This document shows, piece after piece, positions 1 to 5,697 of a stretch of 41,303 nt of DNA. The stretch spans positions 1 to 41,303 of the forward strand of contig CAOKQZ010000017.1 of assembly GCA_948471055.1 (NCBI GenBank), in the 5' to 3' direction. Numbering within the stretch: the first letter of the stretch is position 1; each line of letters begins with the position of its first letter. The notes beneath the pieces were generated by a model. It searched no databases, was not told the origin of the DNA, and was given only the letters and a program-made list of their open reading frames with translations. A program made the translations under genes and the position numbers. Source of the stretch: an uncultured Clostridium sp. Lineage in GTDB: Bacteria > Bacillota > Clostridia > TANB77 > CAG-508.

Positions 1-2
1 AT

Positions 3-428
3 GAAATTATAAAAGAAGCAAAAGAAGAAGTAGAAGAAATCCTATCCGAAGCAGTAATCAAAGAAATAAACGAATACAAACAAACTGCCATATGGGAAAG
101 AAACTCAATGAAATATCATGCAATAGAAGTAGGAATGAAACGAGGATTAAAAAAAGGTGAAAAAATAGGAATAGAACGAGGTACAAAACAGGGGTTAAAA
201 GAAGGTAGAAAAGAAGGTAGAAAAGAAGGTAGGAAAGAAGGTAGGAAAGAAGGTAGGAAAGAAGGTAGGAAAGAAGGATTAAAGCAAGGAAGAGAACAAG
301 GTATAAAGGAAGAAAGTAATCGAATTATTATCAATATGCTACAAAAGGGAATGAAGGTAGAAGAAATACAAGAGTTAATAGGAGTGCCAAAGGAAGAAAT
401 CGAACGAATAAAAGAGAGGCTAAATTAA
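3..428 (+). CDS. Rpn/YhgA-like transposase-nuclease family protein, C-terminal fragment (5' end outside window)
   Basis: The frame is already open at the left edge (Glu-Ile-Ile-Lys...), so only the C-terminal ~141 residues are visible. The segment is charged and helical. It contains six KEGR tetrapeptides plus a KEGL, encoded by a 12-bp tandem repeat at 198-281. It ends with a small helical motif (NMLQKGMKVEEIQELIGV) that closely resembles the end of the complete Rpn-like protein at 13312-14316 (NMLKSGLSLEEIKKYSGC). Gly-rich, charged repeat linkers of this kind are common between the PD-(D/E)XK nuclease domain and the C-terminal helices in this family. The catalytic domain would lie upstream, so the family call rests on the C-terminal similarity only. 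Confidence 0.6.
   Translation, partial: EIIKEAKEEVEEILSEAVIKEINEYKQTAIWERNSMKYHAIEVGMKRGLKKGEKIGIERGTKQGLKEGRKEGRKEGRKEGRKEGRKEGRKEGLKQGREQGIKEESNRIIINMLQKGMKVEEIQELIGVPKEEIERIKERLN
198..281 (+). repeat. 12-bp in-frame tandem repeat encoding KEGR
   Basis: Seven consecutive 12-bp units (consensus aaagaaggtagr) encode KEGR x6 then KEGL. The units are nearly identical, so copy number probably changes by slippage in steps of four residues without breaking the frame. Confidence 0.9.
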
Positions 429-487
429 ATAAAGAAATTCCACTTTTAACCAAGTGATTGTGAAAATAGGGAAGAATAGAATATAAT

Positions 488-540
488 AAAAGCAATATTA
501 GAGAGATTTTGAAGAAAATTAAAAGAATATTGCTTTTTTT
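488..540 (+). terminator. Rho-independent terminator
   Basis: A 12-bp inverted repeat (AAAAGCAATATT at 488-499 and its complement at 526-537) is followed by a T run. The loop of 26 nt is large. It lies between the Rpn-like fragment and the sigma factor gene. Confidence 0.65.
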
Positions 541-588
541 GTAGTTTATACATATAATAGCAATTACCAAATAAAAGGGAGGAAAATC

Positions 589-1107
589 TTGGAGCAGGAT
601 AACGAAAAGATTTATCAGAAATACTATAACGAAGTATTTCAATATCTATTCTGCTTATGTCACGATAAAGCATTAGCCGAAGACTTAACACAAGAGACAT
701 TTATTTGTGCAACTTTCGGAATTAACAAATTTAGAAATGACTGCAAGATGGAGGTATGGTTGTGTCAAATAGCAAAGAACTTATTGAATAAAGAGTTAAA
801 AAGACAAAAGAAATATGCAACGATTTCCATGGATTGTGAAATTGGAGAAATTGGAGCATCAGATAGTTTGGAAGATGAGTTCATAAAACGTGAAAAGAGA
901 ATAGAGGTTTACAAACAAATCGATAAGTTAAATAGTCCTATGAAGGAGATTGTGTATTTGAAATTAACGACTGAGTTAAGTTTTAAAGAAATCGGTCAAG
1001 CACTCGGAAAGTCCGAAACATGGTCGAGAGTCACGTATTATAGAGCAAAACAAAAGATATTGGAAAATATGAGAAAGGAGGAAGAAGAAAATGAAATCAA
1101 ACAATAG
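589..1107 (+). CDS. ECF-type RNA polymerase sigma-70 factor
   Basis: This 172-residue protein is the usual size for an extracytoplasmic-function sigma factor. Region 2 is near the N-terminus (FQYLFCLCHDKALAEDLTQE, then the recognition-helix-like segment after it). Region 4 is near the C-terminus (MKEIVYLKLTTELSFKEIGQ followed by a helix-turn-helix). The start is TTG, placed by AAAGGGAGG at 574-582 with 6 nt spacing; no ATG fits. It should direct core RNA polymerase to a small regulon. Its 3' end overlaps the anti-sigma gene by 17 nt, so the two are probably translationally coupled and the partner most likely holds this sigma factor at the membrane. No target promoter could be assigned with confidence. 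Confidence 0.88.
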   Translation: MEQDNEKIYQKYYNEVFQYLFCLCHDKALAEDLTQETFICATFGINKFRNDCKMEVWLCQIAKNLLNKELKRQKKYATISMDCEIGEIGASDSLEDEFIKREKRIEVYKQIDKLNSPMKEIVYLKLTTELSFKEIGQALGKSETWSRVTYYRAKQKILENMRKEEEENEIKQ

Positions 1108-1699
1108 GGATTGTAAAATTGTACAAGATTTATTGCCAAATTATATAGAGAATTTGACAGATGAGGTTACAAATGAATATATAGAGGAACATATAGCAAC
1201 TTGTGCAGAATGTGCACAAGTGCTAAAAGACATGAACGGAGACTTAAAACTAGAACAAATCAATCAGGAACATGAGATAAAGTATTTAAAGGGAATTCGA
1301 AGGAGAGTAAGAAGAATCATATTAGCAGTAACAATAGCAATCATTCTGATTGCGGGGGGTGTGATAGGGTATGTATACAAGAAGTCGCAGATACAGGTAA
1401 ATAACTATACGTTTTTGAGAGCTGATTATATAATAAAAAATGAAGAAGGAAATGAAGTAGGTACGTTAATTGCTGTATTCGATGAAAATGAGATTTGTAA
1501 AAGTGTAAGATGTGTGGAAGATTATAATGAAGATAAGTACCAAGCAATAAGAGACATTGTAGGTGGGCATCGTACTAATTTAAAAGTTTTAAACAATAAG
1601 ATGTATTATAATACAAATGCATGGAACGGATTGAGCAAAGAGAAAGTAAAAGAATTTTTTGTTACTGATTATCCAATTATAGAAATAGAAGAAATATAA
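1091..1699 (+). CDS. Membrane-anchored zinc-finger anti-sigma factor
   Basis: The N-terminal domain has the zf-HC2 pattern: Cys8, then His34-x3-Cys38-x2-Cys41. This is the ZAS fold that binds ECF sigma factors. One hydrophobic segment follows at about residues 75-95, then an extracytoplasmic domain of about 100 residues that I do not recognise. Length is 202 residues. The start codon overlaps the sigma gene and sits behind AAAGGAGGAAG. The topology (cytoplasmic zinc domain, one TM, outer sensor) implies release of the sigma factor on an envelope signal. The outer domain has no named fold visible by eye, so the signal is unknown. Confidence 0.82.
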   Translation: MKSNNRDCKIVQDLLPNYIENLTDEVTNEYIEEHIATCAECAQVLKDMNGDLKLEQINQEHEIKYLKGIRRRVRRIILAVTIAIILIAGGVIGYVYKKSQIQVNNYTFLRADYIIKNEEGNEVGTLIAVFDENEICKSVRCVEDYNEDKYQAIRDIVGGHRTNLKVLNNKMYYNTNAWNGLSKEKVKEFFVTDYPIIEIEEI

Positions 1700-1708
1700 A
1701 GTTTATAA

Positions 1709-1740
1709 AGGACTTTAAATAATAAAATATTTAAAGTCCT
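1709..1740 (+). terminator. Hairpin terminator after the sigma/anti-sigma operon (possibly bidirectional)
   Basis: A perfect 12-bp inverted repeat (AGGACTTTAAAT 1709-1720; complement 1729-1740) has an 8-nt loop. It is followed by an AT-rich tract rather than a clean T run. It lies between convergent genes and could serve both. Confidence 0.6.
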
Positions 1741-1790
1741 AAATTTCAATATGAAGCACAAATGATAATTACTACAATAAAGCGATTAAC

Positions 1791-2339
1791 TTACCAACTG
1801 AGAAAAACATCAATGTCACAGGTATAACCACTGTCAAATGACCAAGCTACCCGATATTTTCCAGAGACTGCAGTATTAAATCGTACAGACTTCGTACGAG
1901 TACTGACATTTAAAGAGACGTACCCTGCATAACTTCCATCAGGACGGTACAAAGTAACAGTCACCATAGGGTCGCCATTACCGGTGTATTCCCGAACAGT
2001 AACCTGCATATAAGCAGAGTTACTACTTCCGCCTGAGGTATTTATGTATGCTGTTCCGGCTGAGCCACTTGCATGTATACATTCATATCCCCGAACAGCG
2101 GATAAGGGCATAACGCCTTCAGTGTCGTCTGCATTGACAATAACAACCTCGCCATCATCAATGTCCTGACCATCGGCTAACCGCATGCCATCATCTGTGA
2201 CATCGATCACAATGACATCATCTGAAGGTTGCATTGCCGGTTCTGTCGCCTCTGCTGCCAGTACGGACATGCTGGATGACATCATAAGGAATGCCATTAG
2301 TAGAGCTACGAAATTTCTTTTCTTGAATTTTTTCTTCAT
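1791..2339 (-). CDS. Secreted protein of unknown function, compositionally foreign
   Basis: The 182-residue protein starts with a clear signal peptide: Lys/Arg-rich n-region, hydrophobic core (ALLMAFLMMSSSMSVLAA) and probable cleavage near residue 29. An acidic linker follows, then a Gly/Ser/Thr-rich beta-type domain with two Cys. I do not recognise the family. The start has AAAGAAAGGGA upstream. Base composition is clearly richer in GC than the neighbours. Arg codon use also differs: four CGG codons (read at 2183, 2093, 1994 and 1853 on the minus strand) without any disruption of the frame. Every other in-frame CGG in this window sits at a +1 frameshift. This suggests recent acquisition from a donor with normal CGG decoding. 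If CGG shifts frame in this host, the gene would stop soon after residue 50. Confidence 0.7.
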   Translation of the reverse strand: MKKKFKKRNFVALLMAFLMMSSSMSVLAAEATEPAMQPSDDVIVIDVTDDGMRLADGQDIDDGEVVIVNADDTEGVMPLSAVRGYECIHASGSAGTAYINTSGGSSNSAYMQVTVREYTGNGDPMVTVTLYRPDGSYAGYVSLNVSTRTKSVRFNTAVSGKYRVAWSFDSGYTCDIDVFLSW

Positions 2340-2411
2340 TTGTTTCCCTTTCTTTGTAGGTGAGAATTTTTGTTTACGGGTTACGTTTGGTTTCGTGCTT
2401 CATATTTATTC

Positions 2412-2453
2412 AAAAAAAAAGAGGGCGCCGATTAAATGGCGCCCTCTTTTTTT
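2412..2453. terminator. Strong bidirectional hairpin between divergent genes
   Basis: GAGGGCGCC (2421-2429) pairs with GGCGCCCTC (2438-2446) around an 8-nt loop, flanked by an A run and a T run, so it is a good intrinsic terminator on both strands. It lies upstream of both the secreted-protein gene (minus) and the Spo0A-like gene (plus), not after a gene. It is GC-rich like the foreign gene. The rest of the 354-bp gap (2340-2693) holds the 0A-like boxes and AT-rich sequence. Confidence 0.8.
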
Positions 2454-2546
2454 CGAACTTTGTTACGCATTCCACGAGGAATACATTTAATAGTTTACTA
2501 CTAGAAAAAATATTTTGCAATAGAAACGGAATGGAGTGGAGAAGAG

Positions 2547-2573
2547 CCTCGAAATATGTCGAAATTTGTCGAA
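2547..2573 (+). promoter_or_regulatory. Three 10-bp-phased Spo0A-box-like sites
   Basis: TGTCGAA occurs exactly at 2557-2563 and 2567-2573, with a degenerate copy (CCTCGAA) at 2547-2553. The TCGAA cores are spaced exactly 10 bp apart, one helical turn. TGTCGAA is the 0A box recognised by Spo0A. The array lies about 120 bp upstream of a gene with a Spo0A-type DNA-binding domain, which suggests autoregulation or control by the host's Spo0A. Confidence 0.65.
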
Positions 2574-2693
2574 AACCGATTACGCTAAACGTAAAATTTG
2601 CAAAAAAATGAAAAAATTTGCATTTTTTTGTAACGAAATGGGTAAAAAATGACTCTTATATAGTGAAAAGAAAAAAATAGGAGGGAAAAAATT

Positions 2694-3428
2694 ATGAATC
2701 ATCTTGCAATTTTAGAAAATGACGTGGAATTTTCAAGAAATTTATTGAATGACATCATTGGGAATAACAACAAGGTACGTTTAGTACGACTTGCCGCAAA
2801 GGCAGACGAACTTGAGGACAAACTAGAAAAACTAGAGAAAGGAGATATTTTAATATTCAATTTAGATATTCCAGATGTAAATCGCTTAGAACTATTGGAC
2901 AAGCTAAAACAATCCCAAAGACCTTTACCATACATCATTGCGTATAGTAAAGAAATCGAACGTTACCAAGCAATGCCACAATATAAAGCTTGTTTTCATA
3001 GGTGCCTACAAAAACCATTTGCAATAAAGAAAATAGTAGAAATGGTAAATCAAATTACCTACGAAACCTCCATTCATTATTACGAAAAACAAGTAAAACA
3101 GGAACTACATAAATTTGAAATGAATATCATAACAAAAGGCTATGCGTACATTGTAGAAGCAATTACGCTTTCTTTAGAAAACGAAAATTTACTAACAGAC
3201 ATGACACACGGCTTATATAAAATCATTGCAGCAAGACATGGTGTCACGGTTGATAATATAAAATGGTCCATTGAAAAATCAATGAAATCGGTAATACGTT
3301 ATACAGATTGCAAACTTATGAACTCGTATTTTTATGTGGTATCCGGAGAAAAGATAACACCAAAAATGTTTATTACGACCATTGTCGAAAACCTAAGAGA
3401 TAAGATAGACGAAGAAGAATATGCTTAA
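2694..3428 (+). CDS. Spo0A-like response regulator with degenerate receiver domain
   Basis: The 244-residue protein has a receiver-like N-terminal domain (about 1-120) and a Spo0A C-terminal DNA-binding domain (about 140-240; YIVEAITLSLENENLLTDMT, KIIAARHGVTVDNIKWSIEK). The C-terminal part follows the Spo0A pattern closely. The receiver is unusual. The acidic pair after strand 1 is Glu8-Asn9. The residue four before the conserved Pro60, where the phospho-acceptor Asp belongs, is Asn56. A Lys-Pro-Phe with the conserved Lys is kept near residue 108. This suggests a regulator that does not depend on phosphorylation at the usual site; Asp58 is a less likely alternative acceptor. The start has AGGAGGG upstream. 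It is probably a paralogue rather than the master Spo0A. Confidence 0.75.
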   Translation: MNHLAILENDVEFSRNLLNDIIGNNNKVRLVRLAAKADELEDKLEKLEKGDILIFNLDIPDVNRLELLDKLKQSQRPLPYIIAYSKEIERYQAMPQYKACFHRCLQKPFAIKKIVEMVNQITYETSIHYYEKQVKQELHKFEMNIITKGYAYIVEAITLSLENENLLTDMTHGLYKIIAARHGVTVDNIKWSIEKSMKSVIRYTDCKLMNSYFYVVSGEKITPKMFITTIVENLRDKIDEEEYA

Positions 3429-3511
3429 GAGCTATCTTAAGAAAAAATAGAATAGAAGAAAAAGACAAATAGGGTAGAAGAAAAAATAAATAGAGTACAA
3501 ATAAAAAGACC

Positions 3512-3544
3512 TTATAGGGTTTAATGTAAAATCAAACCCTATAA
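3512..3544. terminator. Convergent terminator hairpin
   Basis: An 11-bp inverted repeat (TTATAGGGTTT 3512-3522; complement 3534-3544) lies between the convergent Spo0A-like gene and ytaF. The stop codon of ytaF lies in the right arm. Confidence 0.6.
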
Positions 3545-4180
3545 CCAAAAACGGCTAATGCCAATACAAATTAGTAATACTCCAGATAGGTTACTCCAAA
3601 TATTTTCAGGAAGATGAGAAACGAAACGTAGTTTCTCCCCTAATATTCTACCAAGAGACAAAAAGAGAAGTTGAAAAGTAGCCACCAAAATAGGAAACAA
3701 ATAAGAAGGACAACCAATCATACTACTACAAATTCCAATACAAACCGAATCAATCGATAAACAAAAACCTAAATAAATGGCTTCTTTCCAATCAATCTTT
3801 TTCGAATGGTCTAAATCGGAAAACATCGGATTACGAATAATTTGAACCGTAATTCCCAAAAAACGAATCATAAACTCATATACCGTAGGAGAAGGAAGCT
3901 GTAATACTTCTTCTTTTTTTGGGCTAAGAGCTTGGTAAATAATCCATAAGCCCATTAACACCAAAAAACAAGCCCCAATCCATTTCGTAAACTCTTTAGA
4001 AAAAATCTCATTTAACACCCCACCAATTTGAACCGACAAAGTCGTAATCAAAATAGAAATCACAAACAAAATAATTTTAGAAGTACGGCAAATTTTGGTA
4101 TTTCGTATTCCATATGTAATACCAATACCAAAGGAATCGATACTAACCGAAAGTGCTAAAATAAGTAAGCTAAGAAGCAT
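3539..4180 (-). CDS. ytaF: Sporulation membrane protein YtaF (MntP/LysE-related fold)
   Basis: This 213-residue, strongly hydrophobic protein has about six transmembrane segments in two halves. Each half starts with the characteristic acidic motif in a membrane helix (ALSVSIDSFGIG near the N-terminus, CLSIDSVCIGI near residue 147). A cytoplasmic loop between them has the YtaF signature (IIRNPMFSDLDHSKKIDWKE). YtaF belongs to the family that includes the Mn2+ efflux pump MntP and is found in spore formers; its substrate is not established. It ends at the convergent hairpin shared with the Spo0A-like gene. No in-frame CGG was found. Confidence 0.85.
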   Translation of the reverse strand: MLLSLLILALSVSIDSFGIGITYGIRNTKICRTSKIILFVISILITTLSVQIGGVLNEIFSKEFTKWIGACFLVLMGLWIIYQALSPKKEEVLQLPSPTVYEFMIRFLGITVQIIRNPMFSDLDHSKKIDWKEAIYLGFCLSIDSVCIGICSSMIGCPSYLFPILVATFQLLFLSLGRILGEKLRFVSHLPENIWSNLSGVLLICIGISRFWL

Positions 4181-4279
4181 AATATTTTCACCTCATTTAC
4201 ATAATATGAGAAATTGTATCTTTTGTGAATATATAGACAAACACAGTTCAAATATGGTATCATAAATTTGGTGGTAGAT

Positions 4280-5240
4280 ATGTTAACAGAAGAACAAAAA
4301 GAATATATTATCAAAGAATTGGATAAAAAAGGAATTGGCGTACAAACACAAGATTATGTATTGCACTATTGTGAAGTAAATGCGAAGTTATATGCCCATG
4401 TGATTCCGATTCAAGATATTATAAAAAGAGTAGTTGCAAATTTAGATAAAGATATCAAACATTATAAAAGAATAACTTGTTCAAGGTACAATAGAGACGA
4501 TAAAGACGTAAAAATAGCTTTATTAACGCACGGAAAAAGTAAAAAAAATACGATTTTTCATGAACTCGATCACATGGCTACTTCATCAAAAGACAACATG
4601 AAACAATTGAATCAAGATAGGCATTTTATATCACGGATTGAATGCGGAAATAAGGGGTAATAATATGGATTCCATAAGTCTTACAGGATTAAACGAGGGA
4701 ATCACAGAATATAAAGTAATGAAATATATTATGTATGAAAATTCTAATAAAATTGGAGTAGAACAGTATAGATTGATAAGTGATTATCAGAATTATATCA
4801 AGGTAGTAAGTCAATTGGTAGATATAGTTGGAGAAGATACTCTTATTCAAGACCAATTTTATGGGGACATTGTTGATTTATGTGAAAGATTTGATGAAAA
4901 AGTACAGGGAAAATATAATTTGTTTGAAATTGTGGGAGATATGAATAAAGCGACGATTTTAGATGGAACCAATTTTTTTCATCCAATTCGTACGATAAAA
5001 GCAAAAAGAAATTTAAAACAAAAGTTAGAAATGTCAAAAAAGATTGCACAATGTACAAATTTAGGAATTGAATTATCAAAAGAAGAAATGAATGTAAAAG
5101 ATTTAAATGATATTCTTGCTATATATAGAAAAAGTACAAAGGAACATCAAAAAAATGATTTTATTCCAAAAGTAATTGTAAAAGGAACTCCAATGATTCC
5201 AAGAGAAGCAAATAAGGGAGCAAGGTCATTGGAAAGATAA
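4280..5240 (+). CDS. Gluzincin-like metallopeptidase, expressed through one CGG +1 frameshift
   Basis: Conventional reading gives two pieces, ending at 4660 and restarting upstream of it. Skipping C4634 at the in-frame codon CGG (4634-4636) joins them into one 319-residue protein. The join unites the two halves of a zinc-peptidase site: His94-Glu95-x2-His98 (FHELDHMA) before the shift, and the NEGITE motif with candidate third ligand Glu139 about 20 residues after it. The predicted sequence at the join is FIS-G-LNAE. No signal peptide or TM segment is evident, so it is probably cytoplasmic. I chose ATG 4280; TTG 4268 in the same frame is possible, and neither has a strong ribosome site. The substrate is unknown. 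An indel in the GGGG at 4654-4657 would also restore frame, but the CGG pattern elsewhere favours 4634. Confidence 0.72.
4634..4637 (+). other. CGG+1 frameshift site 1 (zincin)
   Basis: In-frame tca|CGG|att. Skipping the C gives tca-GGA-ttg (Ser-Gly-Leu) and opens the frame carrying NEGITE. Confidence 0.75.
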
Positions 5241-5347
5241 AAATTTAGCACACAAAACATTGCCAAATTATCAAAAGTGTAATATAATTTATACAAAAAA
5301 ATGAAGAAAATAATAATTAAATAGTAACGAAAAATAGGGGGGATAGC

Positions 5348-5599
5348 ATGGAAATAGAGCCACGACCAATTGAGGTAAAAGCATTAGATAATTATAAGTT
5401 ATACTTGAAATTTCAAACAGGAGAGGAAAAAATATATGATATGAAAACGTGGATAGAAAATTATGCATGTTATAAACGTTTGAAAGATAGGAACTATTTT
5501 AAAAAAGTAAAAACAAGAGGATGTACGATTGAATGGGAGAATGGGGAAGATGTGGCACCAGAGTCGTTGTATCAAGATAGTAAGCCGGTAAAGAGATAA
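5348..5599 (+). CDS. DUF2442 domain protein
   Basis: The 83-residue protein matches the DUF2442 layout: a beta strand (YKLYLKFQTGEEKIYDM), a Trp-containing middle and the C-terminal signature GEDVAPESLY. These small proteins often accompany a DUF4160-type partner and have been suggested to be toxin-antitoxin components; no such partner lies next to this one. The start has a G-rich ribosome site (GGGGGGA). A terminator follows at once. Confidence 0.8.
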   Translation: MEIEPRPIEVKALDNYKLYLKFQTGEEKIYDMKTWIENYACYKRLKDRNYFKKVKTRGCTIEWENGEDVAPESLYQDSKPVKR

Positions 5600-5600
5600 A

Positions 5601-5639
5601 AAGAAGAAATTAGGGGAAACCTAAATTTCTTCTTTTTTG
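5601..5639 (+). terminator. Rho-independent terminator
   Basis: AAGAAGAAATTAGG pairs with CCTAAATTTCTTCTT (one bulged T), followed by a T run. It separates the DUF2442 gene from the P-type ATPase. Confidence 0.85.
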
Positions 5640-5697
5640 TATCATAAAATCCTCGTACAAGCATATAGATATAAAAACGAACAAAGGAGAGGATTTT

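Noticed and set aside
198..281. CRISPR-like array
   Set aside because: The 12-bp units are contiguous with no spacers and are in frame within a protein.
4654..4657. GGGG homopolymer as the cause of the zincin frameshift
   Set aside because: Removing one G also restores the frame, but the CGG 18 nt upstream follows the pattern of the ten other sites and gives a better join.
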